Below the pieces are notes generated by a model. That model worked only from the letters and a program-made list of their open reading frames with translations. It was not told the origin of the DNA and did no database searches. Position numbers and translations under genes: made by a program. From Clitopilus passeckerianus (taxonomy: Eukaryota > Basidiomycota > Agaricomycetes > Agaricales > Entolomataceae): DNA of 64,000 nucleotides. The stretch covers positions 682,001 through 746,000 of the forward strand of contig CALYLX010000128.1 of assembly GCA_944990035.1 (NCBI GenBank). Direction: 5' to 3'. Of the stretch, positions 1 to 13,614 are shown in pieces. Within the stretch, counting starts at the first letter, position 1, and each line of letters begins with the position of its first letter.

Positions 1-2514
1 GGTCGCAAAGGTCCTCCATCCAATAACCTCGTTGCCACTGTCGTCCAAGCATCGCGTGTCGCAAATCAGTTTCCATCCTTCCCAGCCATACCTGGCTGTG
101 CAGTCTCACGAGCGTTCGGTAGAGATATTCAGAATACGAACAGAAGAAGAGATTCGTAAAAAACAGGCTAGACGGAAAAGGAGAGCGAACGAAAAGAAGC
201 AAGGCGGAGACAAACCCGCAAAAGGAGCCAAGGACGAGGACAAACAGGGTGAGGAGGACGACGAGATCAAGCTCACCGACCTATTTACACCTCATGTCGT
301 CGTCCGGGCCAGTGGCAAGATTAGATCGTTCAATTTTGTGGATGGCCCTGTCTCCAAAAATGGTCTACAGGTACGCTGATTCCTCATTTCTGCGGCAAAT
401 TTTAAACCGATCTCTTCCAGCTGTTTGCCGCGTTATCCTCCAACGCTATCGAAGTCTACAACTTCCCACCCCCTCAAAAGACCAAAGAAGCCCTCGAAGC
501 GACTCGTGCATTCTCTGTGGACATGCCAGGCCATAGGACTGACATAAGGACTCTTTCCTTGAGCTCGGACGATCAGCTTTTGGCCTCCGCATCGAATGGT
601 CAGTACAAGCATGGTCTCCATACCTATGCGCCCACTCAAGTTTTCGATAGGTCTGCTAAAGATATGGAACATGAAGACTACTGCCTGTATCCGTACCATA
701 GACTGCGGATATGCAGTCTGTAGCACATTCTTGCCTGGCGACCGGCATGTATGTCTGAATCTGTCTGGCTCTGTATATCTCAGCACTGAAAGCTCAAAAG
801 GTCGCTGTCGGAACGAAGTCAGGGGAGATTCTGATATTCGACATTGCTTCTTCAGCCCTCATAAACACAATCCCTGCTCATACTGCCACCGTTTGGTCTA
901 TGGATATCCGGCCGGACGAAAAAGTCATTGTCAGTGGGAGTGCTGACAAGGACGTCAAGTTCTGGGAACTGGAGTGGAATGCAAGCCTAACCTTTTATCT
1001 CGCCTTGTCTGCCGTATGCTCATCATAGTTACTAGACCGAAAATCAGCCCGTTTCACTTGTCCATATCCGGACGCTGAAAATGACTGATGAGGTTTTGTC
1101 CGTCAAATACAGTCCCAATAACAAATTCTTGGCGGTCTCCCTCCTCGACTCGACGGTCAAGGTCTTCTATCAGGACACCCTGAAGTTCTTCCTTTCTCTC
1201 TATGGACACAAAGTGAGAGCTTGCGCCATGTTAACACACTTCTGTCTAACGCAGGCCAACTTCTAGCTACCAGTCCTGTCAATGGATATCTCGGACGATT
1301 CCAAACTCATCGTAACGTGTTCGGCTGACAAGAATGTCAAAATATGGGGCTTAGACTTTGGAGATTGTCACAAGTCAATTTTTGCGCATGAAGAAAGCGT
1401 CATGCAGGTTGCTTTCGAGAAAGACTCTCATTATTTCTGGACTGTTGGTAAGGATAAGATGTTGAAGTACTGGGATGGAGACAAGGTAAGGCACTGCAAA
1501 TATCGATTGCTTTCAGTCAGCCAATGACAAAATTCGTTTAGTTTGAGAGCATACAAAAGCTCGACGGCCACCACGGTGAAATTTGGGCGTTGACACTTAG
1601 CCACCACGGTAATTTCGTCGTCACTGGTTCCCATGACAAGTCAATACGGGTTTGGGAGAAGTTAGACGAACCGGTGAGTGGCGTTTGATATATGTCTGTT
1701 GAAGCTGCTGTTGACTCCCGTGATAGCTCTTCTTGGAGGAAGAAAAGGAACGAGAACTCGAAACGCTCTATGAAAGTGGTATCGCAGACTCGTTCAACAG
1801 GGAACAGCCCTTAACCGGCGACGACCAGCCTGAAGCTGTCGCAGTGGCCAAGCAGACTACGGAGACATTGATGGCCGGAGAGCGTATCGTAGAGGCCCTT
1901 GATCTCGCAGACAAAGAACGGGTACTTTTCGAGGCCTATCATAACGACATGTCGAAGCTGGCTGAAGATGATGCTATGCGCATGCAACCACCTCCAAGGA
2001 ATCCTGTCTTAGCTGCCTATGACATGGAGCCAGACGAATACGTCCTCATGGTGGTCGAGAAAATTCAGAGCACGGCTTTACATGATGCTTTATTGACTTT
2101 GCCATTCAGCAAAGTGACTTCCTTGATGTACTATCTCAATGTTTGGGCCAAGAAGGTAGGGCGCCATCCTGCAACTCGAGACTGGTCGGAGATGTACTGA
2201 TAAACCTCTCATAGGATTTGAACATTGTCCTAGTCTCTCGCATCATTTTCTTCCTGCTCAGGACCCACCATAACCAGATTGTTGCAAATCGCATCATGAG
2301 GACTGCCCTCATCCCGCTCCGACGCCACCTCCGTGGGGCACTCCGGAAGCATAAAGATGTCATTGGGTATAACTTAGCGGCTCTACAGCATATCCGAAGG
2401 CGCAACGAGTCCGAGCACATTGCTCAGTTCCATGAAGAGGATGGTATGGATGAGGAGAAAATACGCGAGAGAATAGAAGGCAAAAAGCGGAAGAGGATAT
2501 CCGTAAAGGCATAA
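1..2514 (+). CDS. UTP12: U3 snoRNP WD40 protein Utp12/Dip2 (WDR3), 5' end cut by window
   Basis: This is a component of the small-subunit processome (UTP-B module) that acts in the nucleolus on 18S rRNA maturation. The visible part carries a run of WD40 repeats with clear GH...WD signatures, for example [41 protein letters not shown] and [15 protein letters not shown] charged segment follows ([20 protein letters not shown]), then the helical C-terminal Utp12 domain ([17 protein letters not shown] region near 2085-2115, then [20 protein letters not shown]). The stop is at 2512-2514, after a basic tail. At least seven short introns interrupt the coding sequence, for example 373-420 and 2156-2215. 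The start and first repeats lie to the left of the window. The family assignment is firm; exact internal splice sites are inferred. Confidence 0.93.
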
Positions 2515-2610
2515 AAAGTACTGATCTAATCTACACTGATAATACACCGAACATCATGATATGCGGTGCAGATGCGTCGATCCACGAGCATCGAACCTTT
2601 GGCGACAGTT

Positions 2611-3521
2611 TTACTTGGCGTGATTATGCTTAGGCCCCCAGAGATCCTCGTACCTGTCGCTTCGTCAGAAGTTGAGAGTTAAGGGTGTGAGGATACCTCA
2701 CCAGTTCTCAGGCTGCGTGGCTGGCCTGAAATGCACTTGCATCACGCCAAGTTTCAGATCCCCTAGTTGGCGAAAGGCTGCCCGGGTTAGGTCAATGTGG
2801 GCGGATCCAGAAGCACAGCCAGCGCAACTATCCACGACGCGGGTAAAGACGCATTTTTTCGGACCATTGCACACTGCAGACGATGAGCAAGCTTGCGCGA
2901 ACGAAAACGGCGTGATGCGTACATTCCACAAAGCTGAAGCATTGGGGTCTGTCACTCCAACCGCTGAGAGTGGTTGCACATGCAAAGGAGGCATCCTGAA
3001 CAGCGAGGTGTTCAGCACAAACAAGTGTTACACGCGAAGCACTGGCACTCACGGTGGGGCTCCATTTACCATTGGCCCAGCAGCTGGGATTCTTCAGGTC
3101 ATTACCAGTATACCTACATTTCTGTCAGAAGATATGAAAGCCAAAAGAAAGGGCCCTACCAGGTGACTTTGACTGGGCGGGGGTGTCCGATGCCTTTCAG
3201 GCCCTTGAATACCTTCTTCAGGACGACGTCCAGAGACTTCAATTCGTCGAGACCCAGTTTACCACTCGCGAGCTTTTTAAGGTCTCTGCGTTGATCTGGG
3301 GCAAGCTCTTTTGCTTCTTCCTTCGGGCGATACTTGTACTCGAGGTTCGTTGCATTAATAGACTGCCATCCGTCGTTGGTATCAAACTGATATTTCTCGC
3401 CGAGTGAATGAGCCTTAGCGTATTGCGAATGGCCATCGTTTCTGCGCCAAGGGCTCATTGGCCTCAGAGCCAGAGAGGATTCAAGAGCAATAGCAATGAC
3501 GAAGAGCGTGGAAAGCTGCAT
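2611..3521 (-). CDS. Secreted RlpA/expansin-like double-psi beta-barrel protein
   Basis: This is a predicted secreted protein of about 240 residues assembled from five exons. The start at 3521 gives a clean signal peptide (MQLSTLFVIAIALESSLALR), although the frame stays open upstream to 3641. A Lys-rich linker is followed by a Cys-containing double-psi beta-barrel region: WYTGNDLKNPSCWANGKW (exon 3053-3113), DASFACATTLSGWSDRPQC, then LCNGPKKCVF, RVVDSCAGCASGSAHIDL and a WYEDLWGPK tail in the last exon, ending at TAA 2611-2613. The Asp-x-Cys-x-x-Cys and H-I-D-L motifs are typical of fungal barwin/expansin-like proteins. Catalysis is not established for the family; many bind wall polysaccharide. 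The 3' end converges on UTP12, with about 95 bp between them. Confidence 0.82.
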
Positions 3522-3780
3522 GTCGGTGGCGAGAGTTCCTGAGATCTGGCGGGGAAATTGCCAAGGAGCGTCGGACGCGCCACAAACGCGTCTCGGAATC
3601 AGATCTAGGCGATCACGTTGTCGTTTCCGGCTGCCAGTCACATGATCTCATGACGAAATGGCAAAATGGTCACCGGATGGTTTTGCCGGTTTCCCCGGCG
3701 GCCTAAGTTGAGCTTCAAAGAAATACCGTTTTTCCGTTTTCATCGAAAGTAGTCATTCCTGAACCACCAACAAGGTTGCA

Positions 3781-6700
3781 ATGCCCCCAGACCAGAACTC
3801 AACGCATGGGGGTCGTCGAGCCTCAAGAAAGGCCACTGCTGAAGACGATATAGAACTGCGGCGTGCTCGAGGCGAAGTACGTTAGCCGAGTTCCAGCAAC
3901 CGACACTCCTTACTGACCTGTCGTGCGCCAGATTTCATGCGCTGAATGTAGAAGGTGTGGAGAAATGCAAAGGATCATGTGAACATCCGTAATGCTTGTG
4001 CCTCCTAGGTTGAAGCTCAAGTGCGACAAAAAGCTACCCTGTGGTTCATGCAGTAAGTCCTTCGCCTTTCAATGACGCACTGTCGCTCATCGTGTTACAG
4101 CACGTCGCGGATGTCCTTCTATCTGCCCAAATGGCACCCTTTCAACGGGACAAGGGACTAGGCTAGTGCCATGCTGATGAACGAAGCATGCGTCCGCTAA
4201 TCTCAGCGTAGGTTCGTGCTTGCTGATACCAATCAGCTACATTCGAAAATCGGCCAGATGGGTCAGCGGATCCGCGAACTGGAAGACGCATTAGCAATCT
4301 TTCAGGCTGGAGTATCCACTGAGCCACATCCCTTACTCAGAGATGACTTTCTGCAAATCAAGTTTGGCCCAGACAAGGGGACACCGGCGCAAGAGAAAGG
4401 GGAATCTACCAGAGATGACTCAACGGACTCAATTGATGCCCTTGGTACGCTGACTGTTGGAGAAAGTGGCCAGGCGAAATATTTTGGGCGTTCTGCTGGG
4501 TCAGAAGTGTGTCATGTGCTCTGCTGCAAGCTGTTCCTTACTAAATGAGATCTAACAGGCTTTACTCTTGGTACGGCCATACATCGGTGCAGCAACATTC
4601 TAACACCGCTAATACAATATTCAGGCTGGTGCTGACCTCGAAACTGTCGCTGATCCTGTGGATACGGAAGATGGGCATAAGACCTCAGACGATATTATTC
4701 GGCTTTCTCAGAATTTTCCATTTGGCGCAGAAGTAGGGGATCCAGAAGCAGCCATGGATATGCTCCTCAGCCATTTACCCAGTCAGCCTCGAGCTTGGAC
4801 TTTGTTCGAAACCTACATGGAACACGCAACATGGGCGTTCCGCCCTCTCAAGCGGGATGAAATCGTCGATGACCTCCTCACCCCTATCTATAAGATTGTG
4901 AAGGATAAAAATTCTGGCAACCTAAAAATCAGCAACCTTTCGTTTCATAAACTTGCTGTTCTTTTTACCATTTTTGCGATCGGCTCTTTTGTGGACCTAA
5001 CATTGGAATCTTGTAAGCGTTTTATTTTGTCGTGCTGCCGTTGCCGTTGTTCACATGTTATTTTTTGTCAGACCAGACCGAGTCTGCGGTCTTTTACCAT
5101 TTGGCTCGAGCTGCGCTATCCATGCGTTCTGTCTTCGATTCTCCCGAAATAGCAACCGTACAAGCCGTCGTTCTCCAGGCAGCTTTTCACAGCGTTGGAG
5201 GAAAGGGTTACACTATGGACAGCGCGGTCAGTACGGGGTTTCAACTTGGTATCCTCATCTTAATCTCGCCCGATCTATATCTAGTGGTCACTGATGTCAC
5301 TGGGATCCAAGCTGGCACAAAGCGTAAGTCCGAAACTATCGACGGTGGCGATGATCTCACTTAAAGTTATCTCCAGAATGGCTTGCGTTCGTTAACCTTG
5401 ATTGTCACGATATCTAGATAACTGATCTCAATGGGCATCTAGATCGCGAAAGCTCAAGATTTGATATGGATAGCAAAACTGTGGAAAGGCGTAGAGCCTT
5501 TTTCTGGGAGATATTTTCAACCGACGTCTTCTACGTAAGATTTCACATTGGCCACAGACCAACAGCGCTGACTGCAACTCGCAGAGCCTTGCAACTGGAC
5601 GCCCGCCTTCTGTTCGTCTGTCCTACGTGGACTGCGAGTTTCCGCAAGACGATGAAGCAACTTTGGATTCGGAGGGCAACCTACAGAAAGGATGTGGGTA
5701 GTACACTCGTCAAGTCAAAGCTGCACCTCTCACTATATGTCAACAGATTATCGATGGAAATACGAATTCTGCAAGGAGATTGCCCAACAGGTGATCGAAC
5801 TTACGCTGACTGCGGAACCTCCAAGTTACCAGACTGTGCTTGATCTTGATAGAAAAGTTCGCGAGAAGGTCCTACCAGCACACCTCAATACCTTCATTAC
5901 TCCCGACAACAACGACTTCACATTATCTACATACATGCGGGGGTGTCTACTGGGCCAGTACCGTACTCTGAGTAAGTAGATCGCTTCCTGCCAACCGACT
6001 TTGCTAAGGAGTACCCCAGCATTGATTTACATACACCGAAGCTTCTTCGCTCAAGCAATGCTCGACCATCCCGCGAACCCGTTACGGAGCCATTTCGCTC
6101 CCTCTTTCTTGGCGGCCTATCGTTGTGCTTCTGGTGTAATCAAATCAAACCTGAATCACTTTGATAAATTCCCAGAGCTGTGCTGCAGGTGGTGGCCTAT
6201 CTGGACACATTGTAAGCCCTCGGAGTCTTCATTCTTCGACCTTGACTCATGTAATCATAGTGTTTTCTGCTGCTGTGAGCTTCTAGAATCTGCCATATAT
6301 CGATTCGACTAACTCGTTCATTTCAGATCATCGTTGGTTCCATCGTGACTCGTTCCCCGGCATCGAGTATGGCGTCAAGCGCATTTATAGAGCTCGGCCT
6401 TGCTTGTGATATCTTCCAAAGGGGGCTTTCCGCTCCAATCGAGCTCGAAGTGGGCTAGTGAGTATTCACCTTCCTAGGCAAGCGTCATCTTAATATGGTC
6501 TCTACAGGCAATACTCCAGAAGTTGAGGAATAAAGCATTCCATGTCTATTCCTCGTTTCGAAGCGGAAATGCAACACCCACGCCCATTCTCTCGGTGGGT
6601 CGACCGGATTACGGTGACGACGAGCTAGCGCTATTCGGAGGACAGACGCGGGTCCTGGTTAGCAAACTTCTTTCAAGGAAACCTCAGCGTCAGCGTAGTG

Positions 6701-7224
6701 GCGCGCTCTCCCCCGCTAACAGTTCAACAAACCTTCGTGACCTGGGTGACCCCAAGACCCCTGTCGAGACAACCCCAGATGTCCACCCTTCATTAGTCGA
6801 ATATCTGTCATCCTTCCCTATCGATTCTGGAAACGGGCATAACAATGGCAGCACGTCGCAGCTCGGCCAACGTTCAGCCTTTACGCCCCAAACAGCAGCA
6901 ACCCCTTCTGACCCTATTGCGGCTCCAGAGGCACAGCATGGACAATGGGCATCTCCATCGATACCCAACTTTACTTCAATTCATACACAGTCGGACTGGG
7001 TAGGCTACAACTATAACGTGGACGTGTCGAGTCCTACTTCCTTTGTTCCGCAGGAGTATCAAGGCTATGGCCTCTCTGGGGATTCGCCTGAAAACATGAT
7101 GGATCTGGGGCTGATGATGACTGGGGATTCTGGGATGGATGAGCAGTGGGTGTCATTCATGCGCCAGACGGGCTTGCTTGGCGGCAGCTCGAATCCGGAG
7201 AATGCAGCATCAATGCAACAGTAA
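3781..7224 (+). CDS. Zn(II)2Cys6 transcription factor with fungal-specific middle domain
   Basis: This is a nuclear DNA-binding regulator with unknown targets. After the ATG at 3781, a basic leader leads into a binuclear zinc cluster split over three exons: ISCAECRR, LKLKCDKKLPCGSC, then TRRGCPSICPNGT. A dimerisation helix follows (LHSKIGQMGQRIRELEDALA). The fungal transcription-factor domain runs from about 4740 to 6470, with the hallmark segments AWTLFETYMEHATW, LARAALSMRSVFDSP, GLHRESSRFDMDSKTVERRR and SLATGRPPSVRLSYVDCEFP. The C-terminus is Ser/Pro/Asn-rich and ends MDEQWVSFMRQTG...ASMQQ. There are roughly a dozen introns. Two are unusual: a GC-AG intron at 4162-4211 and a pair flanking a 10-nt exon at 5377-5386. 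Regulators of this class do not reveal their pathway from sequence alone. Confidence 0.88.
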
Positions 7225-7600
7225 ATTGGGGCGGAATGGGCTTAGACAAGGAGATACCTACAGCCATTGCTTTCTTGTACGATAATACCTGTATTAATTC
7301 TGTAGGATTGTAATTTCTCGTCTAGTAGAGTCTAATTTATTCTTTTCGGTATGAAGCTGGAGTCTGAGCAAGCACCAGGGATAAAAAAAGCCTAGTCATG
7401 AGCATATATAGTTACTTCGCCCAACCAGTGGCCTTGGCGAGGCAATTGCGACCCTTGTCGGATCCTGAGTGAATGATCGTAAATGGCGAGAGGATTAGCG
7501 AACTTTGGGAATGCGGGGGCCCGGGTCCGGCAGAAGTATATAACCTTGATGTTGCCCATAGAAACTGGAGATACCCAAGAACGCCCTGTCGGTCTGAGCT

Positions 7601-9285
<1,685 letters not shown>

Positions 9286-9395
9286 ACCCTCATGGGGTAC
9301 CTTCCTTTAAAGTATATATGCATGCATCTTAGTGGAATACATTCAAATTGGCAAAGTCAAGCATTTCTTGACGTTGAGCGCATCGACATGATACA

Positions 9396-10863
9396 TCAGT
9401 ACCGTTTGCTACGATAGAATGCGAGAAAGTTTGCCTTATCCTCCCATCCCATCCCAGTCCTCTTCATCTTCCCGATCTGCGTGATAAGCGTTGTACAAAC
9501 CTCCGCCAGCTGATCATCACTATTCAAAGCTTCAGGAGCAATTTCATTGAGTAGGAACAGCGGTGAGCTAGGTGATTCTGAGAGTGCAAGAAGACGGATT
9601 GAAATTGTGGCAGGGGCGAGTGTTGATGTTATGGAGAAGATATGTTGGAGTGGATTAGCCCATGAAGACGGTATGGAGGTGGTCAGGGTAGGCGACATCG
9701 CTGTCGGGGGATCATATCTGAGGACAGGGTGTGTCAGCGCATAAAGGACCGAGAAGAGTAGGCAAGAAAGATTATACCTAACACACATAACAAACACGCG
9801 AAATTTCTTCACGGGAACGTCTTGACAGAAGACCTTCGCAAAGCGGAGAAGGCCACGCCCATTGCTGGTCGTACCCTCCGGGAAAACCACGATAGGCCTG
9901 TCCGCTTCACGCCGAATATCGTCCAGTGTTTTGACTTGGTCGCCCTTCGCAAGGACTTTTGGCACATTTCCAACATTGCATATCATTGACAAAAGCGAAG
10001 TACGTTTGAATCCGGCAATGGGGACGGTTGGGCGAGTCGAATGAGTCGCTGTCGCGATATTGGCTGAGCCGGTTCCGGTGCGCCGTCCAGGAGTGTGGGT
10101 AATAGGTGAGGACGGGCGTGATTCTACGCGTTCAGGGTGTGCGCTTGCTACTGGGAGAATAAAGATGGGGTTGAAGCTGTGGAGAGATGTTTAGAAGTAG
10201 GCTTCTCCGAGCAGTCGTTGGACGGAGAACGAACCGGAAAGCAAGCCAGAGGAGTTCGATGTAGGATGCCCAGTTCGACACAATGATGTCGCCAGCCTTA
10301 GGATTCCATGATTCGCTCTGCGCCTGTTGTCGCCTGCCAGAAGTACAGTTAGATTTATACGATGCATCCAATGCGGTGGGCATACCCTCGTTTCCTCTTA
10401 ACAGTCTCAACTGGGATCCAGACGAGGCCAAGCACCAGAAGAACCGTTCTGCAGATCACAGAAGTCAGCAGACGGGAAATAAGGCGTCCTAGAAGGGGAA
10501 TAGGGTACTAGAAGCGGTATGGGGTTAGTTCAAAAGCGTGCAAATTGCGAGAGCACTCACAAGTATCGTGCAAAGTCCTTCAACGAGTATCAGATACAGA
10601 GCTGCCAGCAGCAAAGCGAGAGTTGTTCGAATAACGCCCAAAATGTAAGCGAGAGGTAAAGTGACTTTGGCCAGCACATCAGATCCTACAGGAGGGACTG
10701 GCGTGAGGAAGGGCTACAGCCCACTGAGTTCGACGGTGAGCTTGGAGACGAATCGATGGCAAGTACCTGTATTCCGGTCCCGGGATCCTATTGAAATGCT
10801 TGAGCATTATAATCCAAATTCAAAGAGAATATACTCAACTCGATAAGCACTGAACTTTTCCAT
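9396..10863 (-). CDS. LOA1/VPS66-like lysophosphatidic acid acyltransferase (PlsC family)
   Basis: This is a membrane acyltransferase expected at the ER or lipid droplets, acting in phosphatidic acid and neutral lipid synthesis. The start at 10863 gives MEKFSAYR, spliced to DPGTGIQ and then PFLTPVPP, a conserved N-terminus in this fungal group. Hydrophobic segments follow (LPLAYILGVIRTTLALLLAALYLI; RTVLLVLGLVWIP). The acyltransferase core shows SNWASYIELLWLAFRF (about 10230-10280) in place of the usual NHx4D motif, and VVFPEGTTSNGRGLL (about 9858-9900) for the EGT motif. The C-terminus is AFYRSKRY with stop 9396-9398. It starts 128 bp from the divergent TVP38-like gene. The LOA1 assignment rests on these two motifs and the N-terminus; substrate specificity is inferred. 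Confidence 0.8.
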
Positions 10864-10991
10864 GCCTTGCCGTCCAAAAGTGGCTCTCGAGAAACTGCAA
10901 GTGGTCGGAATGGCACGTGGCTCCAGATTACGTCAAGCAGATGACTGTCCACAAAGTGTAGCATCAGCCAACGCTCTCTCAAACTCTGTCC

Positions 10992-12247
10992 ATGGCAGTC
11001 CAAGGCATGAGCCACGTACTGCCTACTATCAAGCATTATGGAGGCTATCTCCTTAGAAGATATAGAAAGCTTCCAATTCTTGGAAAGGTGTGTTCAAACC
11101 ACAAATCATTAGGGGGAAACTTGATTTCATCCGTTCCACTAGCTCTTCATATGGCTAGTCATCCTATTCTATATCTGCGCAGGTTCGTGACAGCCGATGG
11201 GTGGCAGTCGAGTATTCACTCTCACTTACAGGGGCATTTGTTATCTGGATAACACCCGCTCGGCTTGCACAATATCTATACGACTATGCTAAGATGCTAG
11301 CTGCAACTCAATATGGTTGGCTTGCTCTGGGAGGAGCGATAGGTGCACAGCACTCCTACAATCTCATCGCTACATTTACTCAAAGTAACTGTAGTTCTCA
11401 TCTCGTTTCCTCCGCTCGTTGGACATACCACACTGTCATCCCTCTGTGGCTTTGCCTACGGTCTAAAGGGCTTCTGGATTGCTGCGGTTGGCTCTCTCCT
11501 CGGTGCAGTGGTGACCTTCATCGTTCTCCGGCTTCTCTTCAAAAACCGACTTCGCGAATGGTCTGACAAGAACGAAAAGTGGCGCGCGTTGGAATCTGTT
11601 GTCGTGAGTTCATTACATTCGCCAATGAACGCTACGGAGCTTGACATTGACGCTGGTACCGCTTTAGAGAGCGAAAGGCCTACCGCTTATAATACTCATT
11701 CGGATCTCACCCTTCCCTCCCTGGGTGTATTCCAATTCTCTTTTCGCAGTAAGTTATCCGACGGTGCGCAGAGAGGTGGAGCCTGTTTATTAAACTCTAT
11801 TCTCAAGTCTATCCAACCTGTCAAAGTCTGGCAGTTCGCTATTGCGACGTGTTTCGTGTTCCCTAAACTTCTATTGCATGTCTTCATCGGCTCACGGATA
11901 GCTGCTCTGTCTGATGGAGAAACCCGCGGCCATATGGATACCCGTTAGTCAACTCGTCCAAAACTCTAATGCGTTTGCTAACTGGCGTTAAGAAACGAAG
12001 GTTATTAATGGCTGTGTGGTTGGCGGGGGTATTATCCTCGCCGTCTTCACGGGCTGGTGAGTTCCTTAATCTGTGTTGCCCGGCATTTTACTGAATCCCG
12101 TATAGGACGATTTACAACATGGTTCAGAAGCACATACGCCACCTGGAGGGCATGCCACCCGAGGTAGATGAGTTGGCAGCGGAAGCCATTGAAGATTATG
12201 GCGAAGCAGAGCCACTGCTTCGGTCAACCTCACCTCCGCCAGTCTAG
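10992..12247 (+). CDS. TVP38: TVP38/TMEM64-family (DedA, VTT domain) Golgi membrane protein
   Basis: This is a multi-pass membrane protein of the SNARE-associated/DedA superfamily, placed at the Golgi in yeast and linked more widely to lipid scrambling. The sequence shows KLFIWLVILFYICAGAFVIW, then LALGGAI/TVVLISFPPLVGH and the VTT core FAYGLKGFWIAAVGSLLGA. The region RLLFKNRLREWSDKNEKW leads to the conserved LIILIRISPFPPWVYSNSLF, seen only after removing two introns at about 11603-11669 and 11750-11806. The tail LEGMPPEVDELAAEAIEDYG is acidic and probably cytosolic. The start could be ATG 10992 or the in-frame ATG 11007. Stop is 12245-12247. An apparent long open frame through the two introns is misleading, because only the spliced form restores the family motif. 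Confidence 0.88.
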
Positions 12248-12338
12248 TCATTCCATGTTGTATCATATAATAATTGGGTTAACCGGATGCATCATTTAGT
12301 AGACCTAGAGCTAAATACATGATATACGCTCCAAAAAT

Positions 12339-13614
12339 CTAATAGTAGTGCAAGAAGAGTAAACTGAAGCTGGCCCCAAGCAAGAAGACGAGTATGAATA
12401 TTCTACTGTCCTTCGCTCTTCTCCGCGCCTCTTTCAGCTGCTCATTCCCTTGCTCCACCGTCGAAGTGGTCGCGATCGCGTCCTCGTACAGCTGGTCCGT
12501 GAGCTCGGTCTGTTTCGTCAAATGCTCGACGAGTTCCATCTGCAGCGCGCTAATCTCCAGAAGACGTGACTCGGCTTGTTGCACCGATTCTAGGGTATCC
12601 TGTGCAGCCCGAAGTATATTGGCATTCTCCTGTTCAAATTGAAGAATCTGAGATGCCGTGAGTTCAATCTCCTCCTCGTCTTCGGACGCAGTTGGAGTAT
12701 ATTCGACGGCCTCGTAACTGCCCCGACTTGAATTTGACTCGCTGCGTGTAGGTCCTCCCATAATATCATCAAGCCAGCCATTTTTGTTCCTTGATTGTGA
12801 CGCTCGAGAAGAGGTGGATGGGCCATCTTGATCCATCCTTAGCACCTCGCGCGTTGCGCCGGATCCAAGCGTTCGTGAACGCTCCAGTTGGCGCTTAATG
12901 CGTTCCTCCTGCAGCTCTTTCTGCGCCTGACTTGCCTCCGCGAGTCTGCGATTCAAGTACCATGTAACACCAGAATGGTGCGCCGCAAGGACGTCAGATG
13001 CCAGGGACGTGAGATCTTGGCGCAGACGGGCGGGAAGTAATTTGGCGAGGGGATTCGTCCTGTTTGCGACGAGTTCGGCGCGTCCTGGAATCACGACAGC
13101 ACATGAGTATTGTTGCTCGAAGCTCCGAAGTCCATGGTAAACATACGTTTCTCCAATGCCTCCATTTCCTTCACCCTTTCGGCACATCGTGTTAGAATGA
13201 CGCGCGCCTGAAGGTCAATCTGGTCTCGTTCTTCATTCGTGAGATGTGTGATGTCGTTCCAAAATTCTCCGCCGGTTAGATCCAAAGGCTTCAGTGCTGG
13301 CCGCCTCATTGGCGTGTACCGCGAGTCAACGTTCAGATAAGGTTTTCGGATACCTTCAAGCATTTGTGAGAGGGTGCCTATGTGGGCTAGCTATTTTGCC
13401 CAAAAACGAATGAATTAAGCCCTTCGCAGAACACGTTGTAAAGACGTACAATGTTGTGAGCTTCAGATAGAAACTCCCTACCCACAGAGGGTTCGCCATG
13501 CTTTGCCCCACTATTCGTTCGTGGACTCTTCGGCCGCTTCAAGTCACCCAAAGCTGCCTGCTGCTTTTCATGCACCGCATTCCTAAAGTCAGCTGTTAGG
13601 TCTATGGACGGCAT
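12339..13614 (-). CDS. UFE1: ER t-SNARE, Ufe1/syntaxin-18 family
   Basis: This is a Qa-SNARE for retrograde Golgi-to-ER fusion, anchored in the ER membrane by its tail. The ATG at 13614 begins MPSIDLTADFRNAV, the conserved syntaxin-18 N-terminal peptide that binds Sly1-type proteins. Helical segments follow: EFLSEAHNIVRLYNVF, then EFWNDITHLTNEERDQIDLQ. The SNARE helix LQMELVEHLTKQTELTDQLY includes the expected central Gln and continues to VEQGNEQLKEARRRAKDSR. The last residues are a single C-terminal membrane anchor (IFILVFLLGASFSLLFLHYY), with stop 12339-12341. There are two introns (near 13364-13440 and 13090-13150). The linker between the helices is Ser-rich and acidic. Family assignment is strong. 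Confidence 0.87.

Noticed and set aside
2672..3166. 164-codon plus-strand open frame
   Set aside because: It overlaps exons of the minus-strand secreted protein, which carries a signal peptide and domain motifs; the plus frame shows none.
11343..11948. A 201-codon open frame in the TVP38 gene
   Set aside because: It reads through two introns. Removing them restores the conserved LIRISPFPPWVYSN motif, so the continuous frame is not the protein.
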